Source: Sphaerolaimus hirsutus (lineage: Eukaryota; Nematoda; Chromadorea; Monhysterida; Sphaerolaimidae). From it: a DNA stretch of 64,000 nt. The notes beneath the pieces were generated by a model, which was given only the letters and a program-made list of their open reading frames with translations, made no database searches and was not told the DNA's origin. The stretch lies in the NCBI GenBank assembly GCA_964036195.1, contig CAXIWS010000275.1:62001-126000 (forward strand). Direction: 5' to 3'. This document shows, in pieces, positions 48,410 to 59,130 of the stretch (within the stretch, counting starts at the first letter, position 1; every line of letters begins with the position of its first letter). A program made the position numbers and the translations under genes.

Positions 48410-50707
48410 CTACAGGGGGGGGGGTTTGTTTACCTGTTGCATCAGTTGCATGTAAGTTTGCATGCACCCATCCGGTCCCATAGCCATCCAGCCCTGCGAC
48501 GTTTGATATGCCATCATCTGTGGTTGCATGGGCATGTTGTCGGCCCTTTGAATCGTCTGTGCTGGCTGTGCAGGCATTGGCTGCGTTGGTTGCCACTGTG
48601 GGTAGGCATATTGCATGGGCATCATACCTGGTTGCACTGCTTGGGCTTGATCATTCCTCTGATAACCACGTTGTCCTCCGCCGCGCCCACGTCCATTTCC
48701 TCTGAACGCTCCGCCGCCACGGCTCCTTCTGACATACTGTTCCCTTTGCTCAGGAGTGAGTTTAGGACATTTGTACCTAATATGCTCTTCAGAACCACAT
48801 TCCCAGCACCCTTTGTCAAATTTGCGCGGGGGCAATTTAGGGGGGTCCCTATTTAATCCCAAAAGTTTACCTTCCAGCGCGCCCAATTGTGCCAGTTTCT
48901 TTGCTATCTCTTGATGCACAGAGTCAAATTTGGCAACATGTTCAGTCATCTTCTGTTCCATTGTTTCTAGCGTCTTATCGGCCTGAGATGGTAATCCAGC
49001 CATTGTGGGCATGTTAAGTGCCATCAACCTGTCCATTACCTTGTCAGTAGCGTTGGCAACCACATCCTGTTTGGACTTCTCACCATTATTCTGGCTCTGT
49101 TCCGCTTCCAAGAAGCTCTCCTGCGCACATGTGTTGTCAACCATCTCTTTCCATGTGATCGACGCCGTAACTTGTACATTGCGTCGAATTCCATTCCTCA
49201 ATCCCCCATGGAATTGTATCATGCATGTGTCGCCACGTTTTTCATGCCCCATGCCTGGATAGGCGCGCTTTATTGATTTTTCCAAATGTACCGCCCATTC
49301 CAGCACTGACTCATTTGGGCCCTGTCGCGTCTCAAAAATCTCCCTCTGTGCATGATGCTGATCATTTGGATTTTCATAGAATCTCTCCAATGCCAGCATC
49401 ATGTCCTTGTAATTTAACACACGTAATTCCCTGTATCGGGTGTTGAAAATAGCCCTTGCACTGCCTTTCAAAAATGATTTTACCAGCGGTTTTCGCTCCT
49501 GTAATTTTATGCGCAGCGCATCACATACCGTATCCCAGCTCCGTCTCCATTCCCTGAAAACCTCATTGGGTTTGCCACGATAGTAACCACATTGTTGCGC
49601 CAAAGCTGTAATGACTGCCACATTGCTTTGTTCTAGTTGCCAATTTTGCCCCGGGTCCGTAGGCATTCCCACCTCTGTTACGGCCGATGAGCTCCTTGAA
49701 GACGCCGGTGAGGGGGATCGGGCGCGCCGCTGCGTAACAACTCTTACCTGATTCGTTCCGGCTGCCGAGGGTGGTGCAGCAGCTACCGCCGATGATTGCA
49801 AGGGCGCCGCTTGACCATTGGTCAGTATTATAGCCTGTTGACCACTAGCCAGTGAATTCCCTCCCAGAGTCGCATTTTGCAAGGCCTGATTGTGCTGTTG
49901 ATATGCTGCCTCCAAATCGGCTATGTCATCACTATGTAGGCTATGATGTGCTTCAAACTCCTGTAGATAATGTTCTACCCTTGGTACTTCGGCCACTGGG
50001 TCACTTCCCCACAAGTTCATAGCAATTTTGATTAGTGCCACCATACACAGATCCCCTACTTCACCATCTTGTGAAAATGCACCAACCGGTCTCGCCTTGC
50101 TCATCATGTTTGCCCATTTCTTTGCCGCTTCACATGCCTTTTTGGGCATCCATTGTGCGCAGCTCGGCGTCCCTTGCACCGGGTCGAGATCCATTATAGT
50201 AGCTTGATAGATTATCTGCGGTTCTGCGACATTTGCATATCTATCGGCCAACACCGGATCCGTCATCTGGTTCGCTCCGTTGTTTGCCATTCTGACTTTG
50301 GGACTGGTAATAATTATCATGGGGGGATTACTCAAAGTTTCAGCCCTAATTAACTGGCGTCTCGCCCTTGCAGTTGCGCTCTGCGACCACGACTGGTCAC
50401 TGGATAAGTTTCGGCTACTGTTGCCTGACACATCCCTAGGCGTCGAAGTGCTCTTCGGTGGGCTTAACTGCAGCACTGGGGAATTGTCTCCACTCTGCGC
50501 CGCTGTCTCAAGTAGCTCCGCTACGGTATTTTCAATTAAGGGAAACTGATCTGCAGTAGCTTCAAGCTCAGCTGCAATCACAGGGTAATCACGTTGGATT
50601 AACGGCTGCCCTAGAGGCTCGCTGTCACCAACGTATCCGTCTGAACCGACTTCAGAACCTGATTGCACTCCAGGCGATATGGATGAGCTGCCCGCGCTCC
50701 ACCCCAA
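48410..50707 (-). CDS. Element G gag (copy 2)
   Basis: Same protein as copy 1 with a handful of substitutions, including the zinc knuckle, Arg/Gly box and Pro/Gln tail. The open frame starts after a TGA with no ATG. It ends three Pro codons and CTG after AACAAA because the C run is only 10 long, followed by T. This copy has a leader, PBS and LTR but no downstream genes of its own. Confidence 0.85.
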   Translation of the reverse strand: MGWSAGSSSISPGVQSGSEVGSDGYVGDSEPLGQPLIQRDYPVIAAELEATADQFPLIENTVAELLETAAQSGDNSPVLQLSPPKSTSTPRDVSGNSSRNLSSDQSWSQSATARARRQLIRAETLSNPPMIIITSPKVRMANNGANQMTDPVLADRYANVAEPQIIYQATIMDLDPVQGTPSCAQWMPKKACEAAKKWANMMSKARPVGAFSQDGEVGDLCMVALIKIAMNLWGSDPVAEVPRVEHYLQEFEAHHSLHSDDIADLEAAYQQHNQALQNATLGGNSLASGQQAIILTNGQAAPLQSSAVAAAPPSAAGTNQVRVVTQRRARSPSPASSRSSSAVTEVGMPTDPGQNWQLEQSNVAVITALAQQCGYYRGKPNEVFREWRRSWDTVCDALRIKLQERKPLVKSFLKGSARAIFNTRYRELRVLNYKDMMLALERFYENPNDQHHAQREIFETRQGPNESVLEWAVHLEKSIKRAYPGMGHEKRGDTCMIQFHGGLRNGIRRNVQVTASITWKEMVDNTCAQESFLEAEQSQNNGEKSKQDVVANATDKVMDRLMALNMPTMAGLPSQADKTLETMEQKMTEHVAKFDSVHQEIAKKLAQLGALEGKLLGLNRDPPKLPPRKFDKGCWECGSEEHIRYKCPKLTPEQREQYVRRSRGGGAFRGNGRGRGGGQRGYQRNDQAQAVQPGMMPMQYAYPQWQPTQPMPAQPAQTIQRADNMPMQPQMMAYQTSQGWMAMGPDGCMQTYMQLMQQVNKPPPL
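48415..48424 (-). promoter_or_regulatory. Candidate -1 frameshift site (10-base C run), gag copy 2
   Basis: Minus strand reads AACAAA, then 10 C, then TGTAGAG. The offset to the GTAGAG frame is again 2 modulo 3, the same as in copy 1, although the run is 13 bases shorter and a T has been gained. Confidence 0.5.
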
Positions 50708-51260
50708 TGTCCTTCAAAGCTTTGACCACTTACCTGTCTTTCCTGCTTCCTTTCCTGCAGCTCATCTGCTTGTCCCAGGCGCTTCTTCTGCTTCTGCGCT
50801 GGACGTTAGCTGCTGCGCCGCTGCTGGTACAGCCGGCGTCTTCCACTGACTAAAACTGTCTGGCGTGGGCCTTCGCCTCCAACCGTTGATAACCTGATTA
50901 CCGGTGTATCCTTCGCTGTCTGCCCAGACCAGCGTTGACTTTCACTCTCCTCTAGTGCTTCCGGCGCGTCTGTTTCAGGGTTAACCAAATCGTTCGACTC
51001 ACTGTCTTCTACTTGACCCTCAGCTGCAGCGGGTTGTGCATCCACTTCTCGCCCAGCTTTCCGTTGCCGCGCGCGCTTTCATGCTTGATTTTGCTTTTCC
51101 AACGCAGCGTGCCAAACTTGTTCTATATTGTCCCCTTGTAAGCTTGCTGGCCCTCTCGATCTCAATTCCCTTTGGGGTGATTCGTTATCAGTGAAGCCGT
51201 TTTTTGTAGAGGCGTTGATCAGGTGCCCCCAACAGAAAACTTAATGACTTGCTTAGGAAA
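50708..51260 (-). other. Element G leader, copy 2
   Basis: Duplicate of 45665-46256, with the conserved splice-donor-like CAGGTAAGT and the acidic 79-codon frame (51045-50806). Confidence 0.5.
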
Positions 51261-51278
51261 CCACTCGCTACGCTACCA
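51261..51278 (-). promoter_or_regulatory. Primer-binding site of element G (outer copy)
   Basis: TGGTAGCGTAGCGAGTGG on the minus strand, two bases from the LTR end, identical to 46257-46274. Confidence 0.6.
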
Positions 51279-51280
51279 GT

Positions 51281-52928
51281 TGTCAGATATTTTACGTTTT
51301 TACAAATTTTACTAGTTTCCGTTTTTTACCACAAAATACGCCACTTGTCGAACCGCTGCGGCGGAAAATTGGTGTTTCCGGTCCCTTTGCGCTAAATGCG
51401 TGCATAATTAAATAAATGGTTGTTTTTATGGTACGGGGATTTTACACGCAATTCAGGAACAGCACCAGTACCCCTTGGGGTCCTGGCAAGTTCCCGAGGA
51501 TGGACACGACAACTTACCAATCCCTTTCATAATTGCAGCCGGCGTTTTACTTCAATTAGTCGTTAATAAAATCGAAATTAAGCAATTAATCAAATCAAAT
51601 TAAAATGCAAAGCAGTTAGTAATGCTTCTGGGGGACCAAGTTGATTTTCACGGGAATTTTATTTAGCGATTTAGTCAGAGTCAATTTCACAATAGCACAA
51701 GTGAGTCATAAAACCTCTAGTGGGTGTAAAAAATGCAAAATCAGCGCGTTTTATAATCACCAAAAATCTACCATATCATAACTGAATACTAATTTCAAGA
51801 CACAACAAATTGACAGTAATTAAAAATTATAAGGCAAAGCATTGATCACTGGAAACGAACAGTATAACATATAAGGCACAAGAAAAATAGGTAAGTGCTG
51901 GGAAGATGACAAAATGCAAAAATAAAATGAACTAATTAATGAAACGTAAATGTAATTAATCTAACGTAATTAAATATAAAAATATCTCAGTGGTGAGTGT
52001 CATAAACTGGGCTTTTATTCAGCAGTTACGGTACAATTCAGAACAGGTGGTGTGACACTATGTAATCACCTCACGTCGCTTTAGGTATAATATTTTATAG
52101 CACGCCCGACCAAGGCCACTGGAAGAACGCTCATTGCGGGGGTTTTATTCAAGGTTGTTTCATTGCCGGGTAAGGGGTGGGAACTTCGGGCATGAGCACA
52201 CGCTACAAAGACACTAGCACTTTTGAGTTCACCAATCACCCTAGGTGATGGGAATAATTAATTGGCACAGCTGTGCTCTTCACTTCATGATGTGCTCTGC
52301 ATGTGTCTTGTTGGCGCATGTTGGTTGTAATTGATTTTTGCCGCTTTCCCGCCCATTATTTAATCCTAAGTAAAAATGCACCTGGTCGGGGAAATTTCCG
52401 AATGTTATCTGTCGGGGCGCTACAGAGTGTTTAACAAAGTGCACACCTTTAACTTAGCAAGAAATTTCAAGGCCTTTCTAGCCCATTTTCAGACACTACA
52501 CCTTTTTGAACAAATATGTAAACTAATCAAAAAATGGAAATTTGGAATAATCTGTCTAAAAGTACATTCGACAAAAATGGAAATAATCACTTCAGATCTA
52601 CTTTACTAAAATGCGTGTAGAACAAATTTAATTAAGCAGAAGAAAATTCAAAACAATTAAAAAATACATGGGGATAATAACGTAATTAACGGAAAGAATT
52701 ACTAATTAATTTCATGGCCGCAGTAGTTTCCATTTGGGCGTACTGTCCTGGGGCTGCAGCCTCATTGGCGAATTGCAGTGCACAGCGAACCTCGCATTCA
52801 CTGTGACTTCCCTGTGCACCGCGGGTCTTCATTCGGTCACACATGGTTGTTTTTGAGTTGTCGGAGTGCCTGCACAAAGTTATCGTTACATTTTTACGCA
52901 TGACTGACTAGCCATATTTTTACCTACA
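51281..52928 (-). repeat. 5' LTR of element G
   Basis: 1648 bp, TGTCAGATAT to TTTACCTACA, followed outside by target duplication TTAT (52929-52932). It is the outermost end of the composite. Confidence 0.85.
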
Positions 52929-53172
52929 TTATTATTTCGTCAGAAACATCGAAAATTTTGGAGCTATTCACATAAACAGATTATGGTAGTGGTGATTGAA
53001 TACAAAGGTTGCTAAGTATTATTTCTCTCTTATTAACACTGTTCCCTGGCCTTTGTGTTTGCCACAGGTGTCATGTGTGGGCTCATGTACACACAGCCCT
53101 CCCCCCCCCTCACCGGCCCTGCGCACACATGCCTGACGCGCACATATGACCGGCACGCACATAGCACCTGGT
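52929..53172. repeat. Right half of the split CCTCGAAATACC-type repeat, then spacer
   Basis: TTATTATTTCGTCAGAAA continues the repeat interrupted at 6781. The rest is non-coding, with a C/T-rich run near 53098-53110. Confidence 0.55.
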
Positions 53173-53367
53173 GGCAATCCCAAGCCCTGTAAAGTGTAAT
53201 GTAAAGTGTCAAACGTAGGTAAAGTCAAATGCAAAGTAAACTGTCAATTGTCATGCAAAGTTCACTAATAAAATCGTTTCTTTTTTGTTTTGATTGACAC
53301 TTTACTTTGCATTTGACTTTACATTTGACACTTTACTTAACACTTTACAGGGCTTGGGACTGCCCCC
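53173..53367. repeat. Complete foldback repeat (CAGGGCTTGGGA family)
   Basis: Left arm CAATCCCAAGCCCTGTAAAG and right arm CTTTACAGGGCTTGGGAC are inverted copies; inside, GTAAAGTCAAATGCAAAG pairs with CTTTGCATTTGACTTTAC. Shorter relatives with diverged arms lie at about 54165-54330 and 56003-56172. Confidence 0.75.
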
Positions 53368-53394
53368 AGTTATGTGTAACGGTGGTAAACCCTC

Positions 53395-54550
53395 CAAAAA
53401 AAAGTTTTTTTTCCCAAATGAATTTTCGAATTTTCGAATATTTCCTGAAATCAATTTTCGAATTTTGTATTCAATTTTCGAATGTTTGAATTTTCAAATA
53501 TTTTTTGGCAATTTTCGAAATTTTTTGGACATTTTTTGGATTTTTCAAATAATTTTCGAATTTTTTTGGAAAAATATTGAATCTGAAGCTTTAAACACAG
53601 AATTTGAACTGTTTTGGAAGTGGCTATACTCGGCAGACGTGCAAATCTACAAATAGATATGATTTATATCTTTGGCTGGCAGACAGCCTACTGAAAACTT
53701 GTGAACTGATTCACCACTGCACTCCATTTCATCCTGACTCCGAACCAGTTCAGTCAGCCATAAGTTCACTGCGGACTGCGGTTATGATGTCATGATGGAG
53801 TGTTACCTCCAGAAAAATGTAGGGTGTAATTTTGCCCGAGTATAGCATACTGAGCGTACTCAGTCCATACAGTGCTAACTGCACGAAATATGGGTACTTC
53901 TCAAACCAATACTCAAAACCACTCTTATACTCCATCAACATTACACCTACAATGAAATCTACCATAACCCATCTGAATAAAAGAACAAACAAAAAAATTT
54001 TCAACATATTTATCAAAGCAATTTGATTAATATGATGAAAAATTTTTATGTTTGTTCTTTTATTCAGATGGGATATGGTAGGTTTCATTATAAAGTGTAA
54101 TGTCGCTGGAGTATATCTTTGATCACATCTCTTTTACTTATAAATATGTGCAGTTCTTATGTGCAGTCCCAGACACCTGTAAAATGCTCTGTGAAATGAC
54201 AAATGTTATGCAAAGTGTCTAAAGTCATGGAAATGCTGTGGAAAATGGCAAATATGTTTGCCATTTTTCCAGGGCATTTTCATAACTTTTGACACTTTGC
54301 ATGACATTTCACATTTTACAGGGCAGTTTACATTTCAACGTTTTTGGACCTTTTTTCTGTTTTGTTTCGCTTTTTCATAAGCACCGCGTATCAATTTTCG
54401 TTGTATTTAGTACGTTGAACTTAAGAGTGCCTTGAATTGCCTGAAAAATTCGATAAGTATTTTCGAATTTTCAAATTTTCGAATTTTTGAATTTTTTGAA
54501 AAATAAAACGATTTTTCAGTGTTTTTTCTATATGTGAAATTTTTAGAATT
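53395..54550. repeat. AT-rich TTCGAATTTTCGAAT element(s) with internal hairpin
   Basis: TTTTCGAATTTTCGAAT-type arms lie at 53410-53600 and, in inverse, 54440-54500, suggesting one inverted-repeat element about 1.15 kb long. The interior holds a 49-bp inverted repeat (53952-54000 with 54041-54089) and a foldback at about 54165-54330. A 112-codon minus frame (54088-53750) has a hydrophobic segment and YWFEKYPYFVQLALYG; it may be a protein fragment, but the hairpin overlaps it. Confidence 0.5.
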
Positions 54551-55042
54551 TTGGATATATGTTTATGTTATATATGTTATATGTTTTTAGAATTTATCAT
54601 GTTTTTCACAGCTCTGATTTACAATTTCACATAGTGGCAAATTTATAGTAAAACTTGAAAATACAATTGGAATTGATAAATACATTACAGTATACTCTGG
54701 TTACTTTACACCCTGCACGCATGGTTCCCGCTGGAAGTGCGCCAATGATGGTGAACGCGTGCGAGTTTTATAAATTGATTGTTGGAGTAATGTTATTCAT
54801 TAACATATTCACATCGATGAATTTGTTTCATTTTTTTACGGAAATTGCACGATTTGATAATCATTGGCACGCTTCCAACACGAGACGTAAATCAGTGCGA
54901 GGGCAGAGTATCATGTACGCCGAGTATACCAGATTCAGAGATGTTTTTCAAAATCAATATATAGTAAATTACCATCATCAACAAATTTTCAAATATCAAT
55001 GTATTTATTTATGTATCTGTATTTTTAAAAAAATGGTTATGG
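54551..55042. other. AT-rich region, no gene recognised
   Basis: A 138-codon plus frame (54655-55071) with no ATG-supported start or known domain runs into the next GGCGCC array; I do not regard it as a gene. Confidence 0.3.
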
Positions 55043-55262
55043 TTGGCGCTTTTTTGGCGCCATTTAAATAGCTGGCGCCAGGCGCCAATAGCGCCACCAG
55101 AAACTAGCGCCAAGCGCCAAAAGCGACATGGCGTTTTCTCAGACCGCAGCGCCAAGCGCCATTGGCGCCAGAGCGTTTTAGCGTAATGCGCCAAAAGCGC
55201 CATGGCGCTTTTTGCTTTGGCGCTAGCGCCAGGCGCCAGCGCCATGGCGCTTTTCCTTCACT
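55043..55262. repeat. GGCGCC array
   Basis: Ends GCCATGGCGCTTTTCCTTCACT, the complement of the AGTGATGGAAAAGCGCC start, with GGCGCCAGGCGCCA and AGCGCCAAGCGCC units. Confidence 0.65.
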
Positions 55263-55514
55263 CCAACAGATACATTTGATGTCAGCCACAATTTACAGCC
55301 ATCTATCCACTCTCAAAATTCGGCTTTTTAGCAGTGCATTTAGCGTATTCCCATTTTCCAGTATGTGAAAATTCTACATTTCCAAATGTTTTACACCCAA
55401 TCTGTACCATATCTTTTCCTTACCTTTCCATCGCTACATTGATATATGGATTTGTCCTGTCCATAAAATTCTTTGCTCCAAGCTGCAGTTCAGGTTTTTG
55501 TTCACAACTTTATT
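55263..55514. other. Unique spacer, nothing recognised
   Basis: Moderately AT-rich sequence without repeats or a convincing frame. Confidence 0.3.
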
Positions 55515-55672
55515 TCAGAGTTGGAAAAACGTATTTACGTTTACCTGAAATACCCGGTTATTCGGGTATTTATACTTACGTTTACGTTTACGTTTTCCAA
55601 AAATACCATTACGTTTGTTACGTTTTCCTGACCAAAATACCCGGGTACTAGGGAAAACGTAAAAAACTTGTG
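55515..55672. repeat. ACGTTTACG-type palindromic repeat
   Basis: Contains ACGTATTTACGTTTACCTG, TACTTACGTTTACGTTTACG and ACCCGGTTATTCGGGT in an arrangement that aligns, in reverse complement, with 61985-62132. Confidence 0.65.
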
Positions 55673-56229
55673 ATCGTTCACACGTGCACATGTTCAAATG
55701 GGCTGCACCACCTGCAGCCAACAATATTCTTATCTCTTTGCATAAATGTAACATGTATACATAGAAACAAAAAGCGTTATATGAAAAAGTGACTGCATGC
55801 TTGCACTTACACATGGAATACTGGGTACATAATCATAAATGTGTTCAAATGCTGAACACAGAAACCTTTTTGTTTATTTGTGGAGCCTTGCGTTAATAAT
55901 TTTTTTGTGATGAATTCCGACAACGCCAGTTGCGACAACTGTGAGTAGCACACATTTTGAAACTGGCAGGGCGAGTGCAACCTCTGGTGCCAGCCAATCC
56001 GAGACTCTGTAGGATGCCCTGTACAATGTGAAATTTCATGCAAATGTCAAAACTCATGTAAAATGCCCAGCAAAATATCAAAGATTTGCCACCTGCCAGA
56101 GCATTTTGAATGACTTTAGATACTTTGCATGACATTTGACAGGACATTTTATAGGGTCTGGGAGTGACGCCAGTCATGACGTGTGAAAATAATGGTATTT
56201 TTCAAAACACAATGGCAAATACTGTGTGT
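55673..56229. other. Spacer with a foldback repeat at 56003-56172
   Basis: No gene seen. The foldback has arms GGATGCCCTGTACAATGTG-like and GACAGGACATTTTATAGGG-like. Confidence 0.4.
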
Positions 56230-56372
56230 AAAATTTTTTTTACGTTTACGTTTTATTTTACGTATTCCTTGGTATTTTAAAAATACCTTACGTTTTAGTA
56301 CTTTTGATTTGAAAAAGGTATTTACGTTTACGTTTACATTTTCCAAAAATACCAGTATTTGCACAACTCTGC
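56230..56372. repeat. ACGTTTACG-type palindromic repeat, second copy
   Basis: Inverse arms TTTTACGTTTACGTTTTATT and GTATTTACGTTTACGTTTAC around a TATTTTAAAAATACC centre. It aligns in reverse complement with 61385-61535. Confidence 0.65.
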
Positions 56373-56384
56373 TTTATTTAGCGT

Positions 56385-57480
56385 ATTCTGTCGAAATACC
56401 CACAGGTGGTTTATTTTTTCAGAGTGGAAATTTTGAGGGGGTATTTCGAGGGGGGACTTATTCGAAGGGGGGGGGGGGGTATTATGTCGTCAGAAATTTT
56501 TGCAAAGTTCCCAGTAAAGAACACAGATTTACATACCCAAAACTGGTAATAAATGCGACCAAATAGGGTATTACTGGATATATAAATGCACACCTCTACA
56601 CAATTAAGCATACCGTATTACCTCGAAATACCCCCATGGGGGTTTATTATTTCGCCAGCAAAATTTGAGGGGGGGTTAATTCGAGGGGGGGGGGGGTTTA
56701 TTCGAGGGGGGGGTTTATTATTTCGTCAGAAATTTTCGTAGTAAAGGATCGTAGTAAATAGTAGGCATTTGCGTACCCAAAATAGGTAATAAATGTGTCC
56801 AAACAGGATATATTTGGACATAAAAACGTAGATAGCTACACAAACTGCTCTATGTGTAGCTGCAATGCAAATTAACAGTAATATACATCATGTACATTGC
56901 GTACATGACGTATTTATTATGTACATGACCTACATCATTCCGAAGGGGGGGTATTTCGAGGGGGGGGTTTATTATTTCCCCAGCCCATTTTGAGGGGGGG
57001 TTAATTCGAGGGGGGGTTAATTCAAGGGGGGGGATAATTCGAGGTAATACGGTATACCACTATCTGCAATACATCATGTATTTACATTGTATACATGATG
57101 TATGTCATTCCAAATAGGGGGTATTTCGAGGGGGGGGGGGGTATTTTTTCCTCAACTAGAAAACACCTGGAGGTATTTCGAGGGGGGGGGGGTTATTGAA
57201 GCGGGGGGGTATTTCCAGGAAATAAGGTATATGAGAATAATGGGGGGACAAACCTGCTCAGTGACAAAAAGCTCTTCCAACATTTGGACTTCTGGTAAGA
57301 CTGCCGGCTGCACATCTAGATAATCATAATATTTTTCATGATAATCTGCAGAAAAAATAATCTGCAACCATCTCATATCTTTTCACTACCATATTTCCTC
57401 GAAATACGCCACGGAGGTGATTGATTGTTTCAGAGTGAGAATTCTGACGGGGGGTTAAACGAGGGGGGTATTTCGAGGAA
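56385..57480. repeat. Large cluster of CCTCGAAATACCCC repeats
   Basis: At least five copies or fragments (about 56387-56520, 56613-56760, 56938-57054, 57118-57230 and 57395-57480), each with CCGTATTNCCTCGAAATAC ends, G-runs and often TTATTATTTCGTCAGAAATTTT. Some share flanks such as AAATGTGTCCAAACAGG, so they are a family with a common interior. Confidence 0.65.
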
Positions 57481-58220
57481 ATTTTCGAATTTCGAATTTT
57501 TGAATCTGTTTTGGCAATTTTCAAATTTTTTCAAAATTTTGAAGCTTTAAATGCTGTATTTAGATAGTTTAAATGCTTGGATCACGTTTTAACCTTATTT
57601 TCACTGTTATTTGGCATTTAAAATAGTCAAAGCACTATTGTGGACCAGTTTGCCACATCTTCATTTCATTCATGGCATGAATGTCACGCGTTTATACAAC
57701 ACAAGGAAAAGTAACAAAAATAAACATTTGCAAATTTAGTGAAAACATAAAAATAGGTTTGCCACTTTCCAGAGCATATTCAATGAGTTTGAAACTTTTT
57801 CAATTGTGATCAATGTTTTTGATGAGCGGTGAAAGCGCTGCGGTTGCAAATAGATTCCAGAAATTTTCAATATAAATAGTTCAGATTGCTTGGTTTGTTC
57901 CTAAATGGATTTGTCTGCCTCTGCTGATGCTGACGCCATTTTGGCGTTTTTTGACACATTTTCAATACTGTTTGGCTTTTTATTAGACACACCGCATATT
58001 AATTCTGCATTGATTTCACACATTAATCTTGAGAATGCGTGTTGTGGCCTTGAATTCCCTAAAAAATTCAAAAATTATTTTGAATTTTTGAATTTTTGAA
58101 TTTTTTGAAAAATAAATAGATTTTTAAGTGTTTTTTCCAGGGGTGAAATACAAATTCGAAAATTATGAAAAAATTTGTGAAAATTTGAAAACATTTTCGA
58201 ATTTTCAAATCTTTTTTTGC
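57478..58220. repeat. TTCGAATTTT-type AT-rich element
   Basis: TTTTCGAATTTCGAATTTTT arms at 57478-57545 and 58065-58215 surround a non-coding interior. The segment CTTGAATTCCCTAAAAAATT near 58050 aligns with CTTGAATTGCCTGAAAAATT near 54432. Confidence 0.5.
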
Positions 58221-58282
58221 CATCGTTAATTGCCCGAAACACAAACCGCAGATATGTTAAGTACGTTCTATGTACACTCAAT

Positions 58283-58360
58283 TTTGGGGGTATTTCGAGG
58301 GGAGGGGGCTAATAAATTCATATTGGTCATTTTGACGGGGGGGGGGGGGTATTTCAAGCA
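58283..58360. repeat. CCTCGAAATACC-type fragment
   Basis: GGGGGTATTTCGAGGGGAGG followed by a G-run and GGTATTTCAAG. Confidence 0.5.
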
Positions 58361-58365
58361 ACGAT

Positions 58366-59130
58366 GGGTGAGTTCTCAAAATAAAAACACTTTCTGTATT
58401 TTGAGTTTTTCAAAAATGAATATCTGTGTTTTGAGTTTTTTCATGAAAAAAACTTGAGTTTCTGTGTTTTATTTTTGTGTTTTTTTAAAAAACTTGAGTT
58501 TTTTTTTGTAAAAACTCAAGTATTTTAGTAAAAACTCAAGTTTTTTGATAAAAACTCAAGTTGTTTTACAAAAAGTTGCATTTTACAGAATTTAACTGTT
58601 GAAACAGTGGTTTTCTTATAAAAATTGATTTTGCATACATTTTGTCGTGTATTGGAAAATTTTCATTAGTTCACTGGAGGTAGTTCCAAATGGGTGACCA
58701 AGAGACACCTTTGACAGTATGGTAGGTGAGGAGCCCTCAGCTCAATTGTGTGATCTAGCAGACCCTGGTGGACACTCCTCAATACTTTGATCACAGTCCC
58801 TAATATTGTCAAAACCACCAGGAGATGTGTGTTTTTTTATACTTATTTCATTGTTAGACTTGGATACTATGTACATTTTTACACACTATACATACATGCA
58901 TACCTTATGTATGCACATACACACATTGTTCAGTTCATACAATGTGCCTTCAATTGCTTGGGTAAAAAAACTCAAAAAACATTTCCTTATTTTCTGTGTT
59001 TCTGTGTTTCCGTGTTTCCGTGTGCTCCAAAAAAGAACTCATTTGAGTTTCCGTGTTTTTCAAAATTGTAGAGTTTCCATGTTTCTGTGTTAAACAAAAA
59101 CACAGAAACTCAATGAGTTTCCATATTTAA
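58366..59130. repeat. Inverted-repeat element of ACTCAAG / CTTGAGTTT units
   Basis: The left side (58378-58570) has many TTGAGTTTTT and AAAAACTCAAG units; the right side (58965-59130) has TTTCTGTGTTTCCGTGTTTCC and AACACAGAAACTCAATGAG. The ends are inverted relative to each other. The interior 58580-58960 is non-repetitive, with no gene recognised. Confidence 0.5.

Larger units (their letters stand above)
6782..52928 (-). mobile_element. Element G: giant Ty3-type LTR retroelement with env-like region and helicase, carrying nested insertions
   Basis: Outer ends are TGTCAGATAT at 6782 and the LTR terminus CCTACA at 52928, with TTAT directly repeated outside both (6778-6781 and 52929-52932). The flanking short repeat reads through once the element is removed, so one integration accounts for the whole block. 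Minus-strand order is 5' LTR, partial second copy of leader and gag, internal LTR, gag, envelope-like region, protease, RT/RNase H, integrase, helicase, 3' LTR. Removing BEL (23884-36478) and element A (9542-19419) leaves about 23.7 kb, or about 17.4 kb without the 5-kb and 1.3-kb duplications. The protease/RT/integrase order and motifs are Ty3-like. Most genes carry frameshifts or TGA codons, so this copy is probably dead. Confidence 0.8.
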
